A DNA stretch of 64,000 nt from an uncultured Lachnospiraceae bacterium (GTDB lineage: Bacteria > Bacillota > Clostridia > Lachnospirales > Lachnospiraceae). Shown one piece after another: positions 7,925 through 15,962 of this stretch. The notes under the pieces were generated by a model. It was not told the origin of the DNA and did not search any database. It saw only the letters and a program-made list of their open reading frames with translations. The stretch lies in the NCBI GenBank assembly GCA_944380605.1, contig CALWIA010000034.1:62001-126000 (forward strand), read 5' to 3'. How positions within the stretch are numbered: position 1 is the first letter of the stretch; every line of letters starts with the position of its first letter. The position numbers and the translations under genes are program-made.

Positions 7925-9637
7925 GTGTACAAGGGAACAGAGGCATCGGCGGGCATTGGCATCGGCAAGGCGGTGCTGGTCCGCAGCGCGGAACCGGTGA
8001 TCCGACGGGAACTGGCGGCGGACGCGGACGCGGAAGTAGAGCGGCTTCGGAAGGCGCTGGCGGATACGGCGGTCCGGACGGAAAAGCTGGCGTCGGAACT
8101 GGCGTCCCGGACCGGAGAAAAAGAAGCCGGGATTCTGCAGGGGCATCTGATGCTGCTGTCTGACCCGACGCTGATCGGGGAGATCGAGTCGTTTATCCGG
8201 AAAGAAGCGGTCTGCAGCGAATATGCCGTGGAGGCGGTCTGCAGCGCTTATGCCGGCTTGTTTTCGGCCATGGACGACGAGCGGATGCGGCAGAGGGCCG
8301 CGGATGTAAAGGATATTAAAAACCGGCTGCAGCAGGTTCTGCAGGGCATCGAGCCGGAAGACGCGGCGTCGCTGCCGCCGGGGAGCGTAATCCTGGCCAA
8401 GGACCTGACGCCGTCCATGACGGCGGGCATTCTGCCAACGCATATTGCCGGCATTGTGACGGAACAGGGCAGCCGGACCTCCCACAGCGCCATTTTGGCG
8501 CGGGCGCTGGAGATTCCGGCGGTGGTGGCCGCGGCGGGCATACTGGACGCGGTGTCCGACGGCGACGATATCATTGTAGATGGAAACGCGGGGGAAGTGC
8601 TTCTGCGTCCCAGCGAGGCGCAGAAGGCAGAATACCGGCAAAAGAGAGAGCAGTTCCTGCGGGAAAAAAAGGAACTGGAGCGCTATATCGGCCGACCGAC
8701 GGTGACCCTGGACGGCGTGCAGGTGGAACTGGCCGCCAATATCGCGTCGCCGGAAGACGTGGAGAAGGTGCTGCGCTACGACGGAGAGGCCATAGGCCTG
8801 TTCCGAACGGAGTTTCTGTTTATGGACCGGACCTCTGTCCCCACGGAGGAAGAGCAGTTCCGGGCGTACCGGAAGACGGCGGCGGCCATGGGAGGCCGGC
8901 CGGTGATCATCCGTACCCTGGATATCGGCGGGGACAAGGAAGTTCCCTGCATGGGACTGAAAAAAGAAGAAAATCCGTTTCTGGGATATCGGGCGGTGCG
9001 GCTGTGCCTGGACCGGAAGGAAGACATATACCGGCCGCAGCTGCGGGCCATTCTGCGGGCCAGCGCTTTCGGCGCGGTCCGGATCATGATTCCCATGGTC
9101 ACCAGCCTGGAGGAGTTTCGGGAAACCAGGCAGCTGATCCGTGAGATTCAGAAAGAACTGACAGAAGAGGGCACGGCGTTTGACCCGCATATTCCCGTGG
9201 GGATTATGGTGGAGACGCCGGCGGCGGTGCTGCTGGCGGATTCCTTTGCCAGGGAGGCGGACTTTTTCAGCATCGGCACCAACGACCTGACCCAGTACAC
9301 GCTGTGCGTGGACCGGGGCAGCGAAAAGGTGTCGGATCTGTATTCCCCCTTTCATCCGGCGGTGCTGCGCAGCATCCGCCACATTATCACCTGCGGCAGA
9401 AACGCCGGCATTCCGGTGGGCATGTGCGGAGAGGCGGCCAGCGATCCCATGATGATTCCGCTGCTGCTGGCGTTCGGGCTGAATGAATTCAGCATGAGCC
9501 CTTCGGCGATTCTCCAGGCCAGAAAGATCATTACCGGGTACCGGACGGAGGATCTGCAGGAAATGGCCGCGCAGGTCATGAAACTGGAAACCGCCGGAGA
9601 AACGGAAGACTTCCTTCGGGCGTTTGCCGGCTGCTGA
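7925..9637 (+). CDS. ptsI: PTS enzyme I (phosphoenolpyruvate-protein phosphotransferase)
   Basis: Autophosphorylates from PEP and phosphorylates HPr, the first step of PTS sugar uptake, in the cytoplasm. The 570-residue protein has the expected order: N-terminal HPr-binding helical domain, phosphohistidine domain with the active histidine H187 (SRTSHSAILARALEIPAVV), and a C-terminal PEP-binding TIM barrel with DFFSIGTNDLTQYTL and GMCGEAA. Start is GTG 7925, preceded by AAGGAGGA at 7913-7920. It follows the HPr gene closely, the usual ptsHI pairing. Confidence 0.97.
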   Translation: MYKGTEASAGIGIGKAVLVRSAEPVIRRELAADADAEVERLRKALADTAVRTEKLASELASRTGEKEAGILQGHLMLLSDPTLIGEIESFIRKEAVCSEYAVEAVCSAYAGLFSAMDDERMRQRAADVKDIKNRLQQVLQGIEPEDAASLPPGSVILAKDLTPSMTAGILPTHIAGIVTEQGSRTSHSAILARALEIPAVVAAAGILDAVSDGDDIIVDGNAGEVLLRPSEAQKAEYRQKREQFLREKKELERYIGRPTVTLDGVQVELAANIASPEDVEKVLRYDGEAIGLFRTEFLFMDRTSVPTEEEQFRAYRKTAAAMGGRPVIIRTLDIGGDKEVPCMGLKKEENPFLGYRAVRLCLDRKEDIYRPQLRAILRASAFGAVRIMIPMVTSLEEFRETRQLIREIQKELTEEGTAFDPHIPVGIMVETPAAVLLADSFAREADFFSIGTNDLTQYTLCVDRGSEKVSDLYSPFHPAVLRSIRHIITCGRNAGIPVGMCGEAASDPMMIPLLLAFGLNEFSMSPSAILQARKIITGYRTEDLQEMAAQVMKLETAGETEDFLRAFAGC

Positions 9638-9664
9638 CAAATGAATGCACAAAGGACAGGGCAT

Positions 9665-10945
9665 ATGTTGGTATATATCATCTGCTACGCGGCCAGCTGG
9701 GGGCTGGCGCATTTCGGGCTGTACGGGCCGTCCGGCGCGGCGCTTTTGCTGGCGGCGGCCTATCTGTACTGGGCGGATTACCGCCGGTCCGGAAATCTGA
9801 TTCACTTAAGAGGCCTCTTCGGCGCGTTCTGGGTCGGAGGACAGGGCGTCGCGTGCCTGAAGCTGAGCCGGCTGCAGGCGGACTGGAGCCCGGTTACCTG
9901 GATCTGCTTTTTCCTGGCGTTTTCCGGGTTCTGGCTGACCTTTGAGGCGCTGAACCGAAACCGGCATAACCGGGAGACCTTCCGCATGGGAAGGCGCAGG
10001 GACCGGGCCGCGGCCCGGCCGCTGTTTCACTGCATTCTGGCGCTGACGGCGGTATCGGCGGCGGCCTTTGTGCTGGAAGCGGCGGTGCTGGGGTTTGTGC
10101 CGCTGTTTGTGCGGGGCGTTCCCCACGCGTACTCGGAATTTCACCTGACCGGCGTCCACTATCTGACGGTTTCCTGCGTGCTGGTGCCGGCGCTGACAGT
10201 GCTGTATTTCCTGGAAGGCGGCAGCCGCCGTCCCCGGAACAACCGGCTGGCGGTGCTTGCGGCGGTGATATCGGCGGCGATTCCCCTGCTGTGCGTTTCT
10301 CGGTTCCAGCTGATTTTTGCCTTGGTGCTGGCGCTGTTTGTCTACTGTGCCCGGGAAAACGGCGTCCGGCTCTGGATGCCGGCGGCGCTGGCGGCGGTGC
10401 TGATTCCGCTGTACGTGATTCTGACGGTGGCCAGGAGCCACGACGTGGCGTATCTCAACGGGATTTTTGAAATGAAAAACAGCGCCATGCCGATTTTCAT
10501 TTCCCAGCCCTATATCTACATTGCCAACAATTATGAAAACTTTGACTGTCTGGTCAATGCGCTGCCGGCCCACACTTGGGGCATCCGCATGCTGTTCCCG
10601 GTCTGGGCCCTTACGGGACTGAAGTTTGTGTTCCCGTATCTGATCAGCTTTCCCATCTACGTAACCAAGACGGAACTGACTACGGTAACGCTGTTTTACG
10701 ACGCGTACTATGATTTCGGGATTCCGGGCGTGGCGGTGTTTTCCTGCCTGCTGGGGGCCGCGGCCTGGCGGCTGACCAGCGGCCTGAAGGAAATCCGCAA
10801 TCCCATAGGATATCTGCTGTACGGCCAGATGGCCATTTACATGGTGCTTTCGTTTTTTACCACCTGGTTCAGCAATCCTACCACCTGGTTTTACCTGGCG
10901 GTGACGGGGCTTATGGCGCTGTACTGCGGCAGAAGCGGCCGGTGA
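9665..10945 (+). CDS. Oligosaccharide repeat-unit polymerase (Wzy-like) membrane protein
   Basis: A 426-residue protein with about ten to twelve hydrophobic segments and a large loop around residues 255-310 (ARSHDVAYLNGIFEMKNSAMP). The layout, together with a YDAYYDFGIPGVAVFSCLLG segment near the C-terminus, resembles O-antigen or capsule repeat-unit polymerases that join lipid-linked sugar units outside the membrane. ATG 9665 (with AAAGGA eight bases upstream) is preferred to ATG 9641, which has no ribosome-binding site. No other polysaccharide genes sit beside it, so it is an isolated polymerase; the family call is by topology and a few motifs only. Confidence 0.68.
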   Translation: MLVYIICYAASWGLAHFGLYGPSGAALLLAAAYLYWADYRRSGNLIHLRGLFGAFWVGGQGVACLKLSRLQADWSPVTWICFFLAFSGFWLTFEALNRNRHNRETFRMGRRRDRAAARPLFHCILALTAVSAAAFVLEAAVLGFVPLFVRGVPHAYSEFHLTGVHYLTVSCVLVPALTVLYFLEGGSRRPRNNRLAVLAAVISAAIPLLCVSRFQLIFALVLALFVYCARENGVRLWMPAALAAVLIPLYVILTVARSHDVAYLNGIFEMKNSAMPIFISQPYIYIANNYENFDCLVNALPAHTWGIRMLFPVWALTGLKFVFPYLISFPIYVTKTELTTVTLFYDAYYDFGIPGVAVFSCLLGAAAWRLTSGLKEIRNPIGYLLYGQMAIYMVLSFFTTWFSNPTTWFYLAVTGLMALYCGRSGR

Positions 10946-10972
10946 AATCATACTCAAAAGGAGAGATAGAAG

Positions 10973-12169
10973 ATGATCGCAGAAAAGATGATGCCCCTGG
11001 TGCGGAACAATTCCGCCATCCGGACCATGTTTGAAGAGGGACGGCGGCTGGCGGCTCTGTACGGGCCGGAAAACGTGTTTGATTTCAGCCTGGGCAATCC
11101 CAACGTTCCGGCGCCGGACGCGGTGAAGCAGGCGATTCTGGATGTGCTGGAGGAGGAAGATCCGGTATTTGTCCACGGATATATGAGCAACGCGGGATAC
11201 GAAGACGTGCGCGCCGCCGTGGCGGATTCTCTGAACCGCCGGTTTGGCACCGCCTTTCATGAGAACAATATCCTGATGACCGTAGGCGCCGCCAGCGGCA
11301 TGAACGTGATTCTGAAGACGATTCTGAATCCCGGAGACCAGGTGCTGGTGTTCGCTCCGTATTTTCTGGAATACGGTTCCTATGTGCGCAACTACGACGG
11401 AGAACTGTCGGTGGTGCCGCCGCATCTGCCGGATTTCCAGCCGGATCTGGAAGCGTTCCGCAGACAGCTGTCGCCAAAGACCAAGGCGGTGATCATCAAT
11501 ACGCCCAACAATCCCACCGGCGTGGTGTATTCGGAAGAAACCTTAAGAAAACTGGGAGAGATCCTGAGGGAGAAGGAAAAGGAGTTCGGCACGGACATCG
11601 TCCTGATTTCGGATGAGCCCTACCGGGAACTGGCCTACGACGGCGTGGAGGTTCCCTATGTGACCCAATATTATGCAAATACCGTGGTCTGCTATTCTTA
11701 CAGCAAATCCCTTTCCCTGCCGGGGGAGCGGATCGGGTATCTGGTGATTCCGGATGAAATGAAAGACAGCGGAGAGGTGTTTGCCGCCGCGGTGATTGCC
11801 AACCGGGTGCTGGGCTGCGTCAACGCCCCGTCCCTGATGCAGCGGGTAATCAAGCGGTGTGTGGACGAGGGTGTCAACCTGGAGGCCTATGACCGGAACC
11901 GGAGCCGCCTGTACGGGGCGCTGACGGAGTACGGATTTTCCTGTATTCGTCCTCAGGGAGCCTTTTACCTGTTTGTGAAATCTCCGCTGGAGGATGAAGC
12001 GCAGTTCTGCCGGATCTGCAAAGAACACAATATCCTGGTGGTGCCGGGCAGTTCCTTTGCCTGCCCCGGCTATGTGCGGATCGCCTACTGCGTATCCTAT
12101 CAGCAGATCGAGCGGTCGCTGCCGGCCTTTGCCCAGGTGGCCAGGGCCTGCGGACTGCGGGGAGCGTGA
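10973..12169 (+). CDS. PLP-dependent aminotransferase, class I (AspC-like)
   Basis: A 398-residue fold-type I aminotransferase. Visible landmarks are FDFSLGNPNVPAP near the N-terminus, the substrate-side NTPNNPTG motif, SDEPYREL (cofactor Asp), the Schiff-base lysine in SYSKSLSLPGERIGYL, and the C-terminal PGYVRIAYC segment containing the substrate-binding Arg. The likely reaction is transfer of an amino group between an amino acid and 2-oxoglutarate or oxaloacetate; exact substrate is unknown. Start ATG follows AAAAGGAG. It sits 2 bases before hisC, so both aminotransferases are probably made from one mRNA. Confidence 0.9.
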   Translation: MIAEKMMPLVRNNSAIRTMFEEGRRLAALYGPENVFDFSLGNPNVPAPDAVKQAILDVLEEEDPVFVHGYMSNAGYEDVRAAVADSLNRRFGTAFHENNILMTVGAASGMNVILKTILNPGDQVLVFAPYFLEYGSYVRNYDGELSVVPPHLPDFQPDLEAFRRQLSPKTKAVIINTPNNPTGVVYSEETLRKLGEILREKEKEFGTDIVLISDEPYRELAYDGVEVPYVTQYYANTVVCYSYSKSLSLPGERIGYLVIPDEMKDSGEVFAAAVIANRVLGCVNAPSLMQRVIKRCVDEGVNLEAYDRNRSRLYGALTEYGFSCIRPQGAFYLFVKSPLEDEAQFCRICKEHNILVVPGSSFACPGYVRIAYCVSYQQIERSLPAFAQVARACGLRGA

Positions 12170-12171
12170 CT

Positions 12172-13233
12172 ATGGCAAACTGGGAAGACTGGATCCGCCG
12201 GACAGAACCTTACGTTCCCGGGGAGCAGCCCCGGGGAGACCGGCTGATCAAACTGAATACCAATGAAAATCCGTATCCGCCGGCGCCGGGGGTACAGAAG
12301 GCGCTGGAACGGATGCGGGCGGAGGATTTCCGCAAATACCCGGATCCGGAGGCGTCGGCGCTGAAAGCGGCGCTGGCGGGGCGGTACCGGCTGACGCCGG
12401 AGCAAATCTTTGTGGGCGTAGGGTCCGACGACGTGCTGGCCATGGCGTTTCTGACGTTTTTCAACAGTTCCAGGCCGGTGCTGTTTCCGGACATCACCTA
12501 TTCCTTTTATCCGGTGTGGGCGGGCCTGTTCCGGATCCCCTACGAGACGGCGCCGCTGGACGAGCAGTTTTGCCTGCGGCCGGAGGATTACCGGAGAGAA
12601 AACGGGGGCATCGTATTCCCCAATCCTAACGCGCCCACCGGTCTTTGTCTGCCGCTGGAGGCGGTGGAAGACATCCTGCGGCACAACCGGGACGTGGTGG
12701 TGATCGTAGACGAGGCCTATATCGATTTCGGCGGCGAGTCGGCGGTGTGCCTGCTGGACCGTTATGAAAACCTGCTGGTGGTGCAGACCTTCAGCAAATC
12801 CCGGTCCATGGCGGGGCTGCGCATCGGATTTGCCATGGGTTCTCCGAAGCTGATCCGGGCGCTGGAAAATGTCAAGTTTGCGTACAATTCTTACACGCTG
12901 AACCTGCCGTCTCTGGTGCTGGGCACGGAAGCGGTAAAGGACGAGGCGTATTTTCAGGAAACCACGGGACGGATCGTCCGGACCCGGGAGAAGACGGCCG
13001 GGCGGCTGCGGCAGCTGGGATTTCAGTTTCCGGATTCCCGGGCCAACTTCCTGTTTATCACCCATGAGAAGGCGGACGCGGCCCGGCTGTATGAGGCGTT
13101 AAAGGAAGCCCGGATCTATGTGCGGTATTTTCCGTCGGGGCGGCTGGCTCCGTATCTGCGCATGACCATAGGGACGGACGAAGAAATGGAACAGGTGCTT
13201 GCGTTTCTGGAGGATTATCTGAGACGGAACTGA
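12172..13233 (+). CDS. hisC: Histidinol-phosphate aminotransferase-like protein
   Basis: A 353-residue PLP enzyme of the HisC branch: LIKLNTNENPYPPAP at the N-terminus, PNPNAPTG, DEAYIDFGG, and lysine in TFSKSRSMAGLRIGF. HisC converts imidazole-acetol phosphate to histidinol phosphate with glutamate. ATG 12172 is preferred to the in-frame GTG 12166 because GGGGAG (12157-12162) is well spaced. No other his genes are near, so a paralogous role (other aromatic aminotransferase, or CobD-like decarboxylase) cannot be excluded. It follows the AspC-like gene and precedes the YtvI-like gene by 12 bases. Confidence 0.86.
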   Translation: MANWEDWIRRTEPYVPGEQPRGDRLIKLNTNENPYPPAPGVQKALERMRAEDFRKYPDPEASALKAALAGRYRLTPEQIFVGVGSDDVLAMAFLTFFNSSRPVLFPDITYSFYPVWAGLFRIPYETAPLDEQFCLRPEDYRRENGGIVFPNPNAPTGLCLPLEAVEDILRHNRDVVVIVDEAYIDFGGESAVCLLDRYENLLVVQTFSKSRSMAGLRIGFAMGSPKLIRALENVKFAYNSYTLNLPSLVLGTEAVKDEAYFQETTGRIVRTREKTAGRLRQLGFQFPDSRANFLFITHEKADAARLYEALKEARIYVRYFPSGRLAPYLRMTIGTDEEMEQVLAFLEDYLRRN

Positions 13234-13245
13234 GGCGGTGAGAAG

Positions 13246-14370
13246 ATGGAAGATGGGAAGCGGATCTGCAGAATTCTGCTGAATATACTGATTCCTTCTG
13301 CCGGGATTGTACTGGTATGCGTCCTGGGTCCCTGGCTGCTGCGTTTTTTTCTGCCCTTTGTCATCGGATGGCTGATCGCCATGATCGCCAACCCTCTGGT
13401 GCGGCTGCTGGAGAGGCGGCTTCGCCTGGTGCGGCGCCACAGCTCGGTGCTGATCGTGGTGGTGGTGCTGGCAGGGGTGATCGGCGTGCTGTATCTGGTG
13501 ATTTCCCGGCTGATCCGGGAAGCGTATCTGCTGGTGAGAGACCTTCCGGCGATTTACGAGTCGGTGATGGAACAGCTGCAGGAAGCGTCCCGGGGCATGT
13601 CCCACATTCTGGAGCGGCTGCCCCAGGGAGTTCAGGACTGGGCGGCGGAATTTACGGAGAACCTGGGCACCATTGCGGGAAACCTGGCCCAGGAGGCGGC
13701 GTTTCCCACGGTGACGGCGGCGGGCAACGTGGCCCGGGGGATTCCCGCGGCGCTGGTGTATTCTATTGTGGTGATCCTGTCTTCGTATTTTTTTATCGTG
13801 GAGCGGGACCGGATGGTGGCACTGGCCGGAAAGGTGATTCCGGAAGGGGTCCGCAGCTATTTCCGCTATTTCCGCCAGGATCTGCGCCGGCTGATTGGCG
13901 GCTATTTTCTGGCGCAGTTCCGGATCATGTTTGTGGTGGCGCTGATTCTGGCCGTGGGCTTTGTGGTGCTGGGAGTGAAATGGGGCCTGCTGCTTGCGGT
14001 GCTGATCGCGATTCTGGATTTTCTGCCGCTGTTCGGCACGGGTACGGCGCTGTTTCCCTGGGCCCTGGTCAAGGCTCTGTCCGGGGAATGGGCCTTTGCG
14101 GCGGGGCTGATTCTTTTGTATATTCTGACCCAGGTGGTGCGTCAGATCATTCAGCCCAAGATCGTGGGGGATACCATGGGGCTGCCGCCGCTGTCCACGC
14201 TGTTTCTTTTGTACCTGGGATTTAAGCTGCACGGGATTTCCGGCATGATTCTGGCGGTCCCGGCGGGTCTGGTGGTGGTGAACCTGTACCAGTACGGTGC
14301 GTTTGATTCGCTGATCCGGAATGTGAAGCTCCTGATTCAGGAAGTGAACCGTTTTCGAAAAGAGGAGTGA
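13246..14370 (+). CDS. AI-2E/PerM-type membrane protein, YtvI-like
   Basis: A 374-residue protein of the AI-2E family with the typical layout: two N-terminal hydrophobic hairpins (residues ~10-85), a long amphipathic middle (residues 90-170, LIREAYLLVRDLPAIYE onward) and a cluster of C-terminal helices including the family motif FLPLFGTGTALFPWALV and the RQIIQPKIVGDTMGLPP segment. YtvI is a sigma-E-controlled sporulation membrane protein of unknown transport function; sporulation use here is inference from similarity and the organism type. Its stop overlaps the GTG of the next gene. Confidence 0.82.
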   Translation: MEDGKRICRILLNILIPSAGIVLVCVLGPWLLRFFLPFVIGWLIAMIANPLVRLLERRLRLVRRHSSVLIVVVVLAGVIGVLYLVISRLIREAYLLVRDLPAIYESVMEQLQEASRGMSHILERLPQGVQDWAAEFTENLGTIAGNLAQEAAFPTVTAAGNVARGIPAALVYSIVVILSSYFFIVERDRMVALAGKVIPEGVRSYFRYFRQDLRRLIGGYFLAQFRIMFVVALILAVGFVVLGVKWGLLLAVLIAILDFLPLFGTGTALFPWALVKALSGEWAFAAGLILLYILTQVVRQIIQPKIVGDTMGLPPLSTLFLLYLGFKLHGISGMILAVPAGLVVVNLYQYGAFDSLIRNVKLLIQEVNRFRKEE

Positions 14371-15242
14371 GAACCATAAAGAGGAAGAACCGATGGCTGC
14401 TCTGGCTGGCGGCGTTTCTGTCTGTCGTGTGTTTTTGCGGACAGGCCTGGGCCTTTGTCCCCTGGTCCAATGTCAACGGATACTGGATTTCCGCGGACGG
14501 ACGGTCCGTGGTAAAGGGAGCGGTGGAGAAAGGCGTTACCATAACCAAATATCAGAACCGGGCCGGCGCCATCAACTGGAAGCAGATGGCTCTGGACCAC
14601 ATTTCCTTTGCCATGGTGCGGCTGGGGTATTATGAAGACCTGGATCCGTATTTCCAGACCAATATGGAAAACGCAGAGAGCGTGGGCCTGAAGGCGGGGG
14701 TCTGCTTTTACGGGGAGGCGGAGACGGTGCAGGAGGCCAGGAAAGAGGCGGCCTATGTGCTGGACATTGTGAAGGACTGCCGGGTGTCGTATCCCATCAG
14801 CTACGACGTGCAGGCGCTGGCGGACACGCGGATGACCAAGCGGCAGATTACGGACGTGATCAACGCCTTCTGCCAGGTGATCGAGGACGCCGGTTACCGG
14901 GCCGCGGTGTTCGGGGACTACGAGTGGCTGACCCGCTATGTGGATATGAAGGAGATGCCTTACGACGTGTGGTACAGCCGGTACGGCATCGCCAATTCTT
15001 TTCAGAACCGGACGCTGTGGCGCTGTACGGACAGCGGGGAGGTCAAAGGCATCAAGGGAAGCGTGTGCCTGGAGTTTTCGTTTGAAGACTACGGAAAGAC
15101 CCTGGATGGTACCGGCTGGCGGGAGATCAACGGAAAGACGTATTATTTTGACGATTACCGAATGGTAAAGGACACCGCCATCCGGATCGAAGACAAGCTG
15201 TACTATTTTGATGAAACCGGACAGGGGCGCCTGATCAAGTAG
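14367..15242 (+). CDS. Secreted GH25-like protein lacking catalytic residues, with wall-binding-like C-terminus
   Basis: A 291-residue protein with a signal peptide (residues 1-27, cut after GQAWA), a GH25 lysozyme-like barrel (residues ~45-235) and short aromatic repeats at the C-terminus (WREINGKTYYFDDYRMV, KLYYFDETGQGR) like choline- or glucan-binding repeats. In active GH25 enzymes the first strand reads G-I-D-V-S and a later strand carries D-x-E; here they read GVTIT (T58 in place of Asp) and YDVQ (D147, Q149 in place of Glu). It is therefore probably a non-hydrolytic wall-binding protein. The GTG start overlaps the previous stop; AGAGGA lies directly against it, so the start is less certain than the frame. 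Confidence 0.78.
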   Translation: MRTIKRKNRWLLWLAAFLSVVCFCGQAWAFVPWSNVNGYWISADGRSVVKGAVEKGVTITKYQNRAGAINWKQMALDHISFAMVRLGYYEDLDPYFQTNMENAESVGLKAGVCFYGEAETVQEARKEAAYVLDIVKDCRVSYPISYDVQALADTRMTKRQITDVINAFCQVIEDAGYRAAVFGDYEWLTRYVDMKEMPYDVWYSRYGIANSFQNRTLWRCTDSGEVKGIKGSVCLEFSFEDYGKTLDGTGWREINGKTYYFDDYRMVKDTAIRIEDKLYYFDETGQGRLIK

Positions 15243-15258
15243 GATCAGACGCCCCTGT
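15221..15258. terminator. Hairpin between convergent genes
   Basis: ACAGGGGCG (15221-15229) pairs with CGCCCCTGT (15250-15258), with an inner TGATC/GATCA stem, across the stop codon of the GH25-like gene. No T tract follows in either direction, so it may be a 3'-end protecting hairpin rather than a full intrinsic terminator. Confidence 0.55.
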
Positions 15259-15283
15259 TCGATTGTGAAAAGGCCTCCGTCTA

Positions 15284-15811
15284 TCAGGAGTCGGAGGTCA
15301 TCAGAGTTTTCATGACATAGGAATAGATATCCTGGTTCTTCTTTTCCCACTGGCTGCACATGGCTTCCGCCTGTTCCCGGTCGGGAACGGAAAGGCTGAC
15401 GTCCAGCAATACGGTCTTGCCCTCCCGGATCTCGCAGTGGACGATGTAGTCCTGGTTGGTGGATTTGTAAAAATCGGCGATGACGCCGGCTTCGTTGCGG
15501 ATGCGGAAGCGGTTTTCCCGCAGGTACTGGTCCATGTCGTCGATAATGGCAGGGGAAATATTTTTCCCGAAAAACTCCAGCGTCTCTTCGCCCTCCCGGG
15601 TAATCTCATAGCGGGTGGTGCTGTGGTTGGAGTGCATGCGGATCAGCCCCGATTCCAGCAGTTCGTTTAAGGCCTGCTGCAGGGTGAAGTAGGTGGTGTA
15701 CTCATGCTCCAGAAAAAAGTCGGTCAGCTGCGCGTTGGTCAGCGGAAAGTTGACCTGCTTGAGCATGTAGAGATTCATCAGTTTGTAAAGGGTTTTCGGT
15801 TCAGACAACAT
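15284..15811 (-). CDS. DUF4364 family protein (winged-helix-like)
   Basis: A 175-residue cytoplasmic protein of the DUF4364 family. The N-terminal half (residues ~1-75) reads like a winged-helix DNA-binding domain: LYKLMNLYMLKQVNFPLTNAQ, TTYFTLQQALNELLESGLI and a wing TTRYEITREGEETL. The C-terminal half is an alpha/beta domain with CEIREGKTVLLDVSLSV. It may be a transcription regulator, but its targets are unknown. The start at 15811 has GGGAG seven bases upstream; longer in-frame starts at 15832 and beyond lack this. It lies divergently from the DUF5717 operon with 151 bases between, so a regulatory link is conceivable. Confidence 0.85.
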   Translation of the reverse strand: MLSEPKTLYKLMNLYMLKQVNFPLTNAQLTDFFLEHEYTTYFTLQQALNELLESGLIRMHSNHSTTRYEITREGEETLEFFGKNISPAIIDDMDQYLRENRFRIRNEAGVIADFYKSTNQDYIVHCEIREGKTVLLDVSLSVPDREQAEAMCSQWEKKNQDIYSYVMKTLMTSDS

Positions 15812-15910
15812 GGCTTGGCTCCCGGGCTGCATAGTAAGTTTCCATCGATTCTTCTTTCTTTGTATCATATCAATCATACCAACTTTAGGATAGTAAATCA
15901 AGGGAAAATG

Positions 15911-15919
15911 TGATAGAAT
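15911..15919 (+). promoter_or_regulatory. Extended -10 promoter of the DUF5717 operon
   Basis: TGA followed by TAGAAT (15914-15919) forms an extended -10 about 44 bases ahead of the DUF5717 start; the -35 is poor. Confidence 0.42.
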
Positions 15920-15962
15920 GAATCTGAAAGTCAACCAATGAGACAAGACAGGTGATGGGTAC

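Noticed and set aside
7634..9805. 723-codon open frame antisense to ptsI
   Set aside because: Opposite a full-length, motif-complete enzyme I; the translation is Arg/Gln/His-rich with no domain. It is a stop-poor shadow due to high GC.
9806..11425. 539-codon open frame antisense to the polymerase and aminotransferase genes
   Set aside because: Crosses two genuine genes and their gap, no ribosome-binding site or domain.
13317..14225. 302-codon alternative frame inside the YtvI-like gene
   Set aside because: Gly/Ala/Arg-rich, no domain; the frame with membrane helices and AI-2E motifs is the real one.
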